Origin: JABMRP01 sp964444795
GTDB taxonomy: Bacteria > Planctomycetota > Planctomycetia > Pirellulales > Thermoguttaceae
Length of the DNA: 40,284 bases
Direction of reading: 5' to 3'
Assembly: GCA_964444795.1 (NCBI GenBank)
Contig: CAYUIQ010000051.1
Coordinates: 1-40,284 of the forward strand
The position numbers were made by a program, and so were the translations under genes. Positions 24,122 through 32,054 of this stretch are shown here, piece after piece (position 1 is the first letter of the stretch; each line of letters starts with the position of its first letter). Below the pieces are notes generated by a model that saw only the letters and a list, made by a program, of their open reading frames with translations, was not told where the DNA came from and searched no databases.

Positions 24122-24160
24122 TCGCTTATCCGTTGTCTAGTCCCTAGTCCCTAGTCTCTA
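24122..24160. repeat. Heptamer-type tract abutting fliH 3' end
   Basis: The plus strand reads GTCGCTTATCCGTTGTCTAG, then CCCTAGT units, ending TCTCTACG. The fliH stop (TAG on the minus strand, 24158-24160) lies in the last unit, as it does for flhA. Confidence 0.6.
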
Positions 24161-24811
24161 CGTCAACTCTTCTTCAATTCGCGCCAGTTGTGCCTCGAAC
24201 TGTTGATCGATTACTCCCATGCGGGTTTCGACGCGGCAGCCGCCGGGAGTGACCGAGGGCTCGGCAATGATTTCGGCCGCTGCCAGGGCCGACAATTCGC
24301 TGCGCAGCGTCTCGAGTTGTTCGCCGAGGGCCTCGTGGTCGGCCGGGTTGAGGTGGAGCCGAATCTCGTTGCTGCCGGCCGCCAGTTCCAGCGCTTCCCG
24401 GATCAGGGTCAGCGTGATCTCGGGGGTCGCCGAGAGTTCCTTGCGGATCAGCCGCGAGGCAATGGCACAGGCGGTGGCGACGGCACACTTCTCCCAGTGG
24501 GTGAGCCAGGCCTGTCGGGCATGGCGAATCTGTTGAACGGTTTCTCGCAGCGCGGGCAACAGCGTGGCCATTTGCTGCGCTACTTGCTTGGCAACCATCT
24601 CCTCGATCATCCGCTGTCCCGCGGCGCGTCCTTCGGCCTCGGCCCCGCGGCGGATCGTCTCGGCCTCCTTCTTCACCCCGGCAAGGATACGGGCCGCCTC
24701 GGCGCGTACTTTGGCCAGGTATTGGTCGGCCTGATCGGCCATGTCGTTGAAATTGAACGGCACGCGTTGAATGCCGCGGTTTCGGTCGGTGGCTTTGATG
24801 ACGGTTGACAT
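24158..24811 (-). CDS. fliH: FliH, export ATPase regulator
   Basis: FliH dimers hold FliI inactive and tether it to the C-ring protein FliN. The 217 residues have the expected parts: a variable N-terminus, an Ala/Glu-rich helix with small residues at regular spacing (about 28-75, AARILAGVKKEAETIRRGAEAEGRAAG, in part), and a C-terminal domain with HLNPADHEAL and the closing GGCRVETRMGVIDQQFEAQLARI (in part), as in V-type ATPase E subunits. It is located between fliG and fliI, as usual. Confidence 0.9.
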   Translation of the reverse strand: MSTVIKATDRNRGIQRVPFNFNDMADQADQYLAKVRAEAARILAGVKKEAETIRRGAEAEGRAAGQRMIEEMVAKQVAQQMATLLPALRETVQQIRHARQAWLTHWEKCAVATACAIASRLIRKELSATPEITLTLIREALELAAGSNEIRLHLNPADHEALGEQLETLRSELSALAAAEIIAEPSVTPGGCRVETRMGVIDQQFEAQLARIEEELT

Positions 24812-24867
24812 GGTCGTCGGTGTATGGTGATGGGGAATTGCGGAGGATTTGGGTTAACTCAGGGCGT

Positions 24868-25899
24868 TCAGACGGAGGCATTGAGTAGTTGTTTTCGGGA
24901 ATCGGTTCTCGGGCGAACCGTGCCTTCGACGGCCAGCCGGCTGGCCAGTTCGGCCATTTCACGACGAGCCTCTTCCACGTCGCTTAGGCGAATCGGTTGC
25001 GGGTGATCCAATCGGCGCGTGAGCACGGCGGCCTCCCGCGGGGGAAGCTGCCGGGTGATACGATCGATTAACTCCGGCGGCGCGCCGGTCAGGGCCAGCA
25101 AGGCGATTTCCGGCTCGGCGCTGGCGAACAGACGAGCGAGGTCGTCGTCGCCAAGCCGGTCAAGGTCCTCGAATTCCAGCCGGTCGTACCCGAGCTTTCC
25201 GGCCAGATTGCCGTCGTAAGACGCGACATTGTCGAGGATTTTGGCCCCGACGTTTCCCTGCGCGGCATCGAGAATTCCGGTCATGGTAGCCAGCCCGGTA
25301 CGGCGGCGGCGTTGCGAGCGGAGTTGTTCGGACAGGCGCGTTTCCAGTCCCCGCTCGACGTCGCGGAGGATCGCCGGATCGGTATCGTCCAGATCCACCA
25401 GACGGCGGACCACCTCGATTTGCAGCGGTGACGAAAGGGCGGCCAGCACTTCTCCCGCGCGATCGCGAGGCAGATGGGCCACGATCAGGGCGATAGTTTG
25501 CGGGCGTTCCCGGGCGAGGATGTGGGCGAGCTTCCGCGAGTCGGTCTCGTGGAGGAAGCGGAACGGTTTCCCCCGGGTGGGCGTTTCGACCGAGGGTCCG
25601 TCGGCTTCGGCTTCGGCGTACGTACACGCGGCGAGACGGCCAGCCAAGGGACCGTCGAGTGCGATCCCGCGCGATGCGTCTCGCGGTTTCACCGGTCCAA
25701 GCGTGCGGAACTCCTCCAACACGGCGCGGCGCTCCCGCGGATCGACGTCGCCGAGTTCGACCACGGCGCGGCGGATCGCTTGGGCGTGCTCGGGAGCAAG
25801 CCGATCGAGCATGGCCTCGGCGGTTTCCCGATCGAGGGCGGCCACCAACACGGCGGCTTTTCGGAGGCGGTCCGGTTTGCTATCAGGTTTGCTATTCAT
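24868..25899 (-). CDS. fliG: FliG, motor switch protein with altered torque residues
   Basis: FliG sits on the MS ring and is the rotor surface pushed by MotA. The 343 residues have N, middle and C domains; the middle domain motif EHPQT appears as ERPQT (131-135), followed by IALIVAHLPRDRAGEVLA. Aligned without gaps to E. coli FliG as I recall it (offset 7), the torque helix shows T271 for Lys264, R288 for Arg281, R295-R296 for Asp288-Asp289, and R304 for Arg297. The basic positions are thus kept, one lysine lost, and the two acidic positions reversed in charge. Fold and position (between fliF and fliH) leave the identity in no doubt. Confidence 0.94.
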   Translation of the reverse strand: MNSKPDSKPDRLRKAAVLVAALDRETAEAMLDRLAPEHAQAIRRAVVELGDVDPRERRAVLEEFRTLGPVKPRDASRGIALDGPLAGRLAACTYAEAEADGPSVETPTRGKPFRFLHETDSRKLAHILARERPQTIALIVAHLPRDRAGEVLAALSSPLQIEVVRRLVDLDDTDPAILRDVERGLETRLSEQLRSQRRRRTGLATMTGILDAAQGNVGAKILDNVASYDGNLAGKLGYDRLEFEDLDRLGDDDLARLFASAEPEIALLALTGAPPELIDRITRQLPPREAAVLTRRLDHPQPIRLSDVEEARREMAELASRLAVEGTVRPRTDSRKQLLNASV

Positions 25900-25905
25900 T
25901 GATGG

Positions 25906-27555
25906 TTACCCTGCGCTGCCGATCCATGTGCTGAGGATGTTGGCCGCCGCATCGGGGTCCTCCTCGACCAGATCGGTCAACTCATCGCGAAGCGAAACCT
26001 CTCCACCGGCGAAGCGTCGGAGCCGATTTTGGGCCTTGACGATCTCGTTCTCTTCTTCATCCGACCCTTCACTTCTCGTCGCCGCGCTGCCGCCGGTCTC
26101 CGTGACCGTCGCGCCGGAGCGGACCATCGAGCGGAGCATCACCAGGCTAAACAGCGCCAGCACGCCCAATCCCAACGTGCTCCAGTTGCCCACGGCCCAG
26201 GCCATGGCGTTTTCGGTCAACCCCGGCTCGGGGATCGCCTCGGCCGGAAAATCGTCGAACGTGGTCACGGTGACCAACTCGTTGGGGTCTGTGATTCCCT
26301 CGGGAACGGGAATCAATCCGAGGACATGCTTGCGAATTTTGGCCACTTCCTCGGCTTCGATTTGTGCCAAGTCGTTGGCGTCGGGAGTTTGCGGCTCGGA
26401 GCCTTCGGCGGCCGGATTTCGGCGCCGCCAGATATCCTCGAAGTAGCTCTTGGGCACGGCGATCGAAGCGGTCACCTGCTTGGGAGTCAGCCCCACCAGT
26501 TCGCTGTCCTCGGTGTTGCTCGACAGGGCGCTATCCGTGCGGGTCGTCGACGCGGTGCTCTCCTCGTGGGTACCTTTGGCCCGGGAGGTCGCCGCTGTGC
26601 CCGTGTTGAGCTGGGCCTGATATCCCGGCTGCCCGGCGGGTACCCCCGCATCGGTGATCATTTCGGTCATTTCCTCGCTGGTGGAATAGGCGACCGGCTT
26701 GGGGTCGTGGGTAACGGAGCTCTTGCGGACGAACTTCTCGCGGTCGAGCACGACGTTGACGCTGACATCCACGCCAGGGACCCGGGCGAGGGCCTCTTGG
26801 ACCTTCTTGCGCCAGGACAGCTCATATTCCTTCTTGCGTCCGCCGTAGAGATTGTTCCAGACGCTGCCCGGGCCGTCGCTTTGGCCGCCGGGATAGACGC
26901 GCCCCGAACCGAGGTCGGTGACCGTGACGCTCTCGGGCTTCAGTCCGGCGATGGCGGCGGCTACGGAGTGTCGAATGGCGGCAATCCGCTGTTCGTCCAG
27001 CGGATCGGAGCCGCTGGCTTGGACGTTGACCGACGCTTTGGTGATCGTTTCCCGCCGCAAGCCGCCCGTGGTTTCGCTGTCGTAGAGGACCACGGCCCTC
27101 TCGATCCCCCTCATCGCGCCGACGATTTGGGAAAGCTCCTGCTGCAGCGCGCTTTTGAGCCGGGCGGCCTGTTGTTGTTTACTGAGGAAGGGGCTGCTTT
27201 CTTTCAATGCGGCCTGGATGTAGTCGTGAAAGTTGCGGGGCAGAGCGTTGGCGTCGGCCAGGGCGCCCATGTAGGCCGACTGTCGGCCGCGAGGAACCTT
27301 GATCCGAGTGCCTTCCACCTCGTAGTCTTTCAGACCGGCCTTGTCGAAGGCCGCCTCCATGGCGGGCAACTGGCTGGGGGCGAAGTGCTCGCCGTTCATC
27401 AGGAAGGTGTCGGAGCCGGAAATCTGATGCGTGAACAGGTATCCCAGGCTGACCACGACCACCGTCAACAACAACCCGGCGGTGATCCGCGCGCCGGGAG
27501 TCATCGAACGGAAAAGATCCTTGGTCTGGGAAAACGTCTGATTGAGAAAATCCAT
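25906..27555 (-). CDS. fliF: FliF, MS-ring protein
   Basis: FliF builds the MS ring, the first structure of the basal body. The start at 27555 (MDFLNQTFSQTKDLF) is chosen over an in-frame codon 45 bases upstream. Two membrane helices bracket the protein: about 23-42 (AGLLLTVVVVSLGYLFTH) and about 447-472 (near STLGLGVLALFSLVML). Between them lie the ring-building motifs (KVPRGRQSAYMGALADANALP, in part; AIRHSVAAAIAGLKPESVTVTD, in part). The C-terminal tail that binds FliG ends in EDPDAAANILSTWIGSAG. Length 549 residues is normal. Confidence 0.95.
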   Translation of the reverse strand: MDFLNQTFSQTKDLFRSMTPGARITAGLLLTVVVVSLGYLFTHQISGSDTFLMNGEHFAPSQLPAMEAAFDKAGLKDYEVEGTRIKVPRGRQSAYMGALADANALPRNFHDYIQAALKESSPFLSKQQQAARLKSALQQELSQIVGAMRGIERAVVLYDSETTGGLRRETITKASVNVQASGSDPLDEQRIAAIRHSVAAAIAGLKPESVTVTDLGSGRVYPGGQSDGPGSVWNNLYGGRKKEYELSWRKKVQEALARVPGVDVSVNVVLDREKFVRKSSVTHDPKPVAYSTSEEMTEMITDAGVPAGQPGYQAQLNTGTAATSRAKGTHEESTASTTRTDSALSSNTEDSELVGLTPKQVTASIAVPKSYFEDIWRRRNPAAEGSEPQTPDANDLAQIEAEEVAKIRKHVLGLIPVPEGITDPNELVTVTTFDDFPAEAIPEPGLTENAMAWAVGNWSTLGLGVLALFSLVMLRSMVRSGATVTETGGSAATRSEGSDEEENEIVKAQNRLRRFAGGEVSLRDELTDLVEEDPDAAANILSTWIGSAG

Positions 27556-27625
27556 GGTCGGCACTCCATTGCCAAGACGAACAACACCGCAACGATCCAT
27601 CGGCGGCGCCGGCAGCCTCTACTTC

Positions 27626-27934
27626 CTACACGCGGATGTTCTTCACCTCTTCGTAGATGGACACCAGCTTGTTGCGCATCTGCATCATCATACGGAAGGC
27701 GATGTCCGCCTTTTGCACGGCGGTGAGCACCTCGGCCGGGTTGACGTCGCCGCCGGTGGCCATCGTCTCGATGGCTTGATCGGCCGCCTGCTGCATCGAG
27801 TTCACCTGGTGAATCGAACCCAGCAGCATGTCCTTAAACGACGACCCGCCCGACGACGTTTCCATCGCCGTCGACATTCCCGAATACTGTCCGGGAATCG
27901 ACATCGGGGCAAGATTTCCATTGATCGGGTTCAT
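27626..27934 (-). CDS. fliE: FliE, MS ring-rod junction protein
   Basis: FliE links the MS ring to the rod. The start at 27934 overlaps the flgC stop by one base (TGATG) and gives a 102-residue protein of standard size; the longer open frame lies within flgC. The conserved C-terminal half is clear: NPAEVLTAVQKADIAFRMMMQMRNKLVSIYEEVKNIRV (in part), matching the FliE signature ending in YEEIMRMQV-like sequence. It is coupled to flgC and followed by fliF. Confidence 0.94.
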   Translation of the reverse strand: MNPINGNLAPMSIPGQYSGMSTAMETSSGGSSFKDMLLGSIHQVNSMQQAADQAIETMATGGDVNPAEVLTAVQKADIAFRMMMQMRNKLVSIYEEVKNIRV

Positions 27935-28359
27935 CAGGCCAGAATCCTCAGGGACTGTTGGTGGAGGTCCTTGGTCACGTCGATTACGCTCAGGTTGGCT
28001 TCGTAAGCCCGGCTGGCGTCCAGTGCGTCGGTAAATTCGGTCATCACATTGATGTTCGGGTAGGCGACTTCTCCCGCATGGGGTTGTCCTTCCGGAACGG
28101 CATCTTCGTGAGTGGGGTCGGGTCGCCACTTGGGTTCGCTGTCTTCGATCAGTACCTTACTGACCTTAACGCCGACCGCCCCGTGGCGCCCGCCGATGCT
28201 GTCATCCGCCTGGAAGATGGTCTTCCGCGCCTGGTAGGGCGCCCGCTCGCCCGCCTCGTTGCGCGTCGTCGAGACGTTGGCGATATTGCTGGAGATCGTA
28301 TTGAAACGAGTGCGCTGCGCCGCCAAGGCACTCGTGCTGATGTCTAATGCGTTAAACAT
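27934..28359 (-). CDS. flgC: FlgC, proximal rod protein
   Basis: FlgC is a proximal rod subunit exported before the hook. The 141 residues open with the rod-protein motif FNALDISTSALAAQRTRFNTISSNIANVSTT (in part) and close with the FlgC-specific PNINVMTEFTDALDASRAYEANLSV (in part) region. Length and order (flgB-flgC-fliE) are standard. The 85 bases between flgB and flgC are filled by a heptamer-type tract. Confidence 0.95.
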   Translation of the reverse strand: MFNALDISTSALAAQRTRFNTISSNIANVSTTRNEAGERAPYQARKTIFQADDSIGGRHGAVGVKVSKVLIEDSEPKWRPDPTHEDAVPEGQPHAGEVAYPNINVMTEFTDALDASRAYEANLSVIDVTKDLHQQSLRILA

Positions 28360-28375
28360 ACTCGACTCCGTTTTT

Positions 28376-28444
28376 CTATTCTCTAGTCCCTAGTCCCTAG
28401 TTCCCAGTCCCCAGTCCCCAGTTCCTAGTCCCTACCCCCCTACC
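28376..28444. repeat. Heptamer-type tract between flgB and flgC
   Basis: The longest run in the window: units of CTAGTCCCTAGTCCC, TAGTTCCCAGTCCCC and relatives, ending in TAGTCCCTACCCCCCTACC directly at the flgB stop (28445). About ten near-perfect 7-base units are countable on the plus strand. Confidence 0.75.
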
Positions 28445-28882
28445 TCACGCCTTTCCGCTGATCGCCGCTTCGAGCAAGTTGAACTGGTTCTTCATAATCG
28501 TCAGCGCCAGGTTGTGCTGCATCTGGTTCTTGAGCACCTCGGTCACCTGGTATTCCAGGCCTACGTTGCTCTTGTCGTGGTAGACGATGCTCTTGGAATC
28601 TTCCGAAGCCTTGGCCAACATACCGTCGCCCCGGCGGTTGCTGGACGTGATGCCGGAGTAAGCCAGCTCGCCCGGCGAAATGTCGGCGCGTTGTTTCCGT
28701 CTTGTCTCCAGGGCGTCCTTCAGCCGGCTTTGAAAGTCGTCGACCGAGAGATCACGGACCTTGTAGCCGGGCGTGTCGAGGTTGGCGATGTTTCCGGCCA
28801 ACACGGAATGCCGCGCCTGGGAGAAGCTAACCATCTGCTCCAGGACGGGAATCGTGTTGGATTGAAAAAGGGCTGGGAACAT
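28445..28882 (-). CDS. flgB: FlgB, proximal rod protein
   Basis: FlgB is the first rod subunit and here the first gene of the flagellar operon. The 145 residues carry the FlgB pattern: LEQMVSFSQARHSVLAGNIANLDTPGYKVRDLSVDDF (in part) at about 15-50 and a C-terminal helix ending LTIMKNQFNLLEAAISGKA (in part). The start is 66 bases from the -12 element of a sigma-54-type promoter on the same strand, consistent with a short leader. Confidence 0.95.
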   Translation of the reverse strand: MFPALFQSNTIPVLEQMVSFSQARHSVLAGNIANLDTPGYKVRDLSVDDFQSRLKDALETRRKQRADISPGELAYSGITSSNRRGDGMLAKASEDSKSIVYHDKSNVGLEYQVTEVLKNQMQHNLALTIMKNQFNLLEAAISGKA

Positions 28883-28947
28883 GGCGTCGCGATCTGTAAA
28901 TCCTCGGGTGGTTTCGTGGTTTGGCTGTGGGGCAACCCATCTCTGCT

Positions 28948-28963
28948 AGCAACCGTCGTACCG
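28948..28963 (-). promoter_or_regulatory. Sigma-54 (-24/-12) promoter for the flgB operon
   Basis: On the minus strand the sequence is CGGTACGACGGTTGCT. Against the consensus TGGCACGNNNNTTGCW it matches at 10 of 12 specified positions, with GG and GC at the required 10-base separation and a perfect TTGCT -12 box. Expected transcription start is about 28936, leaving a leader of about 55 bases before flgB. The neighbouring regulator has the GAFTGA sigma-54 contact motif, which supports the call. Confidence 0.72.
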
Positions 28964-29132
28964 GTCGGCTGGCGATATCCGGGCGCGCGGGGATTTCCCG
29001 CGGCAGCCGTACCCGCCTAAGTTGTTTATTTTTCTAAGGTTACTACGTCTCCGAACTCCTCCGACGTGGCTCGCGTGCCGGACACGACTTGCCCGGCAAA
29101 CGTCCCCCATCGGCATGTTTTGCGTACCCGAT

Positions 29133-29149
29133 TCGGCAGAAACTGCCGA
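29133..29149. promoter_or_regulatory. Palindrome, candidate activator (enhancer) site
   Basis: The sequence TCGGCAGAAACTGCCGA has 7-base arms around AAA. It lies about 170 bp upstream of the -24 box, a typical distance for a sigma-54 enhancer. Its spacing, CGGC-2-AAA-2-GC-1-G, fits the Caulobacter ftr enhancer consensus as I remember it. As a hairpin it has no T-run on the minus strand, which argues against a terminator for the upstream gene. Confidence 0.5.
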
Positions 29150-29265
29150 TGGCGACGCCTCGCGTCAACCGGGACAGGAGCCTGAGCCTGGCGACTTTGG
29201 CTACCGCTTGGCTGACGTATGGCTTGTTGTTGTCTTTCCATGAATGACTCCCCTGTCCTTCCACC

Positions 29266-30678
29266 TTATCCGGCCTTGGCCAGACGTTTGGCTCGGGGGG
29301 CATATCCGTATTGTCGTAGTTTTCCGGAAAGGGTTCGCACGCCAATACCCAGCGCGTTGGCCGTCTTGGCGCGATGGCCGTCGAAGTGTTCGAGGGTCCC
29401 TTGGATGAGTTTGCGTTCCATTTCCTGGAGACTCAATCCGACCGGCACTTCGGAATCGGCCGGCGTGCCGTCGGTCGGGCCGCAATCCATGAGCCACCGC
29501 CGCAGGGCGTCGGCCGTAATCGTCGATCCGTCGGCCAAGACACTTGCGCGGGTGATGATGTTCTCCAGTTCCCTCACGTTCCCCGGCCAGTCATAGTGGG
29601 TCAGCAGATCCCAGGCCGATGTTTCCAAGGTACACGGCTGGCGCTGCAGCCGGCTGGCCGTGAGGCGGAGGAAATGGTCGGCCAATTCGGGAATATCCTC
29701 GGCCCGATCGCGGAGCGGCGGTACGTTCAGCGGCACCACGGCCAGGCGGAAATAGAGATCCTCGCGAAACTCTCCCTCGAACACGGCAGTCCGCAGGTCG
29801 CGGTTGGTGGTTGCCAGCACACGGACGTCGACTCCGACGGTCTGGCTGGATCCGACGCGTTCGAAGCAGCGTTCCTGAAGCACTCGCAGCAATTTCGCCT
29901 GAAGGGGCGGCGCGATTTCGGTTACTTCGTCCAACAGAATGGAACCCCCGTTGGCCATCTCGAAGCGTCCCACCCGGGTGGCTTCCGCGCCGGTAAACGC
30001 GCCCCGCTCGTGGCCGAACAACTCGCTCTCCATCAACTGAGCCGACAAGACGGGACAGTTCAGGCTGACCAGCGGTCCGGCCGAGCGCCGGCTGGCCGCG
30101 TGGATCGACCGTGCGACCAGTTCCTTGCCCGTTCCGCTTTCGCCCAGAATGAGCACGGTCTCGGAGGTCGGGGCGATTTGGGCAATCCGCCCGCGCAGAG
30201 ACTCCATGGCCGGGCTCGATCCGATCATGGCAACCGGCCGCTGAGCCGCGGAGCCCTCTTCGCCACCGGGGTGGCCGTTGAACAATCGGCCGTGGCGGAT
30301 CGCCTGACCGACGAGCGTTTCCAGTTGGTCGACGTCGAACGGCTTTTCGATATAGTCGAACGCTCCGTGCCGGATCGCCTCGACCGCCGAAGCGACGGTG
30401 GCATGGGCGGTCACCATGACCACCTGAGCGCTATTGCCCTGCTGCTGGAGTTGCCGGATGAACTCCAGCCCGCTCATGCCGGGCATCATCAGATCGGTTA
30501 CGATGCAATCGAACGCCCGGTCGTCCAGCATGCGCAGGGCTTCGGCGGCACTGGAGCACGACTCCAGGTCGTAACCGGCCTGCTGGAGGACGTCGGTCAT
30601 CGATTCCCTGGCCTGGCGATGGTCGTCGACCACCAGCACGCAGCCGGTCGATTGGTTGGAATCGGCGTTGGAGATCAT
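29266..30678 (-). CDS. Sigma-54-dependent flagellar response regulator (FlgR/FleR/FlrC type)
   Basis: This NtrC-family activator probably turns on the sigma-54 flagellar promoters. From the ATG at 30678 (overlapping the kinase stop by four bases) it is 470 residues: receiver domain about 12-130 with phospho-acceptor Asp62 (IVTDLMMPGMSG) and Lys112; AAA+ domain with Walker A GESGTGKE (179-186) and the sigma-54 contact motif GAFTGA (226-231), GSILLDEV, and FREDLYFRLAVV; and a Fis-type helix-turn-helix at the end (RAKTANALGIGVRTLSGKLRQ, in part). All functional residues are present. A 110-residue N-terminal extension of the frame lies inside the kinase gene and is rejected. Confidence 0.92.
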   Translation of the reverse strand: MISNADSNQSTGCVLVVDDHRQARESMTDVLQQAGYDLESCSSAAEALRMLDDRAFDCIVTDLMMPGMSGLEFIRQLQQQGNSAQVVMVTAHATVASAVEAIRHGAFDYIEKPFDVDQLETLVGQAIRHGRLFNGHPGGEEGSAAQRPVAMIGSSPAMESLRGRIAQIAPTSETVLILGESGTGKELVARSIHAASRRSAGPLVSLNCPVLSAQLMESELFGHERGAFTGAEATRVGRFEMANGGSILLDEVTEIAPPLQAKLLRVLQERCFERVGSSQTVGVDVRVLATTNRDLRTAVFEGEFREDLYFRLAVVPLNVPPLRDRAEDIPELADHFLRLTASRLQRQPCTLETSAWDLLTHYDWPGNVRELENIITRASVLADGSTITADALRRWLMDCGPTDGTPADSEVPVGLSLQEMERKLIQGTLEHFDGHRAKTANALGIGVRTLSGKLRQYGYAPRAKRLAKAG

Positions 30679-31535
30679 GCGGCAGCCTTGAGGATACGAT
30701 GAGGGATGCGGAGTGTCACGGCGGTACCACCGTCGGGGCAATTGACCGCTCGGACGTCGCCGTTGTGGGCCTCGGCAATGCGGCTGACGATGGCCAGCCC
30801 CAATCCGGTGCCCGTGTTTCTGGTCGTAAAGAACGGCTCGAACGCTCGCCGTCTGGTCTCCTCGCTCATGCCGGGTCCCGTGTCGGCGATTTCCAGTTCG
30901 ACGCCTTCTTCGGCGACGTAGGAAGTGACGATCAAGTCCCCCCCTTCGGGCATGGCGTCCAGGGCGTTGAGCACCAGATTCAGGACGGCCCGGCGGAGCA
31001 TGTCGCAATCGGCCGCGACAACGTGCCCGGCGGCGACGTCGACAGTGGTGGTAATTCCCTGGGCCATCAACTGGGGTGCCAGGGCGGCATGTACTTCCTC
31101 GACCAAACGGCCGATGTCGACGGGCTGCCGCTGTGGATCCCGTTCGATGGTGAAGTGCAGCAGGTCGTTGACCGTGGCGTCCAGCGCCGTGAATCCAGCT
31201 TCGATCTTCTCCAGCACTTCCAGGCAGTTCGGCGTATCGGCGAGCCGGCGCCGCAGCAGACTCATGTACAAGGCCACCGGCACCAGATTGTTGCGTACTT
31301 CGTGGGCGACGTGGGACGCCATTTGGCCCAGGTCGGCCAGACGATTCTTGCGTGCCAGTTCCCGATTTTTCACTTCCAACTCGTCGGTCAACCGGCAGAC
31401 TTCCGCCTGCAGCGCGGAGTGGGTCCGCTCCAGCCGCAACGTCGCGGCATGCCAGGCGGCGAGCACCGTCTCCAGGTCGGCGTTTCCGTCCGGCAACGCG
31501 GTCTTGTCCTTGGTGGACAACTCGTTTCCGGCCAT
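30675..31535 (-). CDS. Soluble sensor histidine kinase (FlgS/FleS type)
   Basis: This is the partner of the adjacent regulator. The 286-residue protein has no membrane helix and no recognisable sensor domain: a coiled-coil N-terminus (about 30-66), the phosphorylation site HEVRNNLVP with His78, and a complete HATPase domain with the N box (NLVLNALDAMPEGG), G1 (DTGPGMS), F box (FEPFFTTR) and G2 (GTGLGLAI). The PAS-less soluble layout resembles FlgS of epsilonproteobacteria and FleS/FlrB, which are thought to read assembly state and not an external signal. Overlap with the regulator gene shows they are made together. Confidence 0.9.
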   Translation of the reverse strand: MAGNELSTKDKTALPDGNADLETVLAAWHAATLRLERTHSALQAEVCRLTDELEVKNRELARKNRLADLGQMASHVAHEVRNNLVPVALYMSLLRRRLADTPNCLEVLEKIEAGFTALDATVNDLLHFTIERDPQRQPVDIGRLVEEVHAALAPQLMAQGITTTVDVAAGHVVAADCDMLRRAVLNLVLNALDAMPEGGDLIVTSYVAEEGVELEIADTGPGMSEETRRRAFEPFFTTRNTGTGLGLAIVSRIAEAHNGDVRAVNCPDGGTAVTLRIPHRILKAAA

Positions 31536-31559
31536 GGCGTCATTCCTCTTCTTTACGGA

Positions 31560-32054
31560 CTACGTGTCGGATAGAAGGTCGATTTGCCCGGCATTATCGT
31601 GGTCCAGTTTGTCTCCGTAGGCGCCGCAGGCTTGCCGCGCCGCGTGAACTCCCTGGAGTTGAATTGCCGCCTCATCGCGACGGCGGATCAGGCGTTGTTC
31701 GCTCTGCTTCTCTTGGGCAACGATTTCCCGCAACAACTCTTGGCAGCCGTTTAGCTTCTCGGCACACGCGAGCCGCTGGCCTTCCGACACCCATTGACGT
31801 TGCCGTGCGTCCTGATCTCGAAAGGGGTCGAGCGCTTTCTCGATCTGCTGCAAGCGGACCAGCAGACGCTGTTTGGCCGCCAGCACATCGAGCAACGTTG
31901 CCATCTCGCCCTGGTCGACCAGCGTCATCTGACGCCGCCCCAAGTCGCGCAATTGCTCCAGGCATTCGTACTTTCGTTCGACCCCTTGAGCCAGCAGTTG
32001 AGTTTCCATAGTCAGCAGCCAGTCGTTACGAATTTCTGATACCCAATGTCCCAT
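31560..32054 (-). CDS. FlgN-like flagellar export chaperone
   Basis: The 164 residues are predicted to be nearly all helix. The segment QMTLVDQGEMATLLDVLAAKQRLLVRLQQIEKAL (in part, about 41-75) fits the FlgN pattern of a helical hairpin with aKQxLLxrLxxLE. FlgN carries the hook-filament junction proteins FlgK and FlgL to the export gate. Neither partner is in the window. The start is uncertain: ATG at 32054 adjoins a repeat tract, and an in-frame ATG at 32009 would drop 15 residues; neither has a clear ribosome site. Located just before the kinase gene. Assignment is by pattern and context, so no symbol is given. Confidence 0.6.
   Translation of the reverse strand: MGHWVSEIRNDWLLTMETQLLAQGVERKYECLEQLRDLGRRQMTLVDQGEMATLLDVLAAKQRLLVRLQQIEKALDPFRDQDARQRQWVSEGQRLACAEKLNGCQELLREIVAQEKQSEQRLIRRRDEAAIQLQGVHAARQACGAYGDKLDHDNAGQIDLLSDT

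Larger units (their letters stand above)
28883..29265 (-). promoter_or_regulatory. Regulatory gap between the response regulator gene and flgB
   Basis: This 383-bp stretch holds no gene that I can support; the short open frames on both strands have no ribosome site and no recognisable sequence. It contains the sigma-54 promoter at 28948-28963 and the 17-bp palindrome at 29133-29149, listed separately. No terminator with a T-run is visible after the regulator gene, so some read-through into flgB is possible. Confidence 0.6.

Noticed and set aside
29128..29150. Rho-independent terminator after the response regulator gene
   Set aside because: The stem CGGCAG/CTGCCG is not followed by a T-run on the minus strand; its position fits an activator site better.
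29026..29345. Short overlapping frames on both strands in the flgB upstream region
   Set aside because: No ribosome site, compositionally random translations, and the region carries promoter elements.
30679..31008. 110-residue N-terminal extension of the response regulator
   Set aside because: Arg-rich out-of-phase reading of the kinase gene; the ATG at 30678 overlaps the kinase stop and opens directly into a receiver domain.
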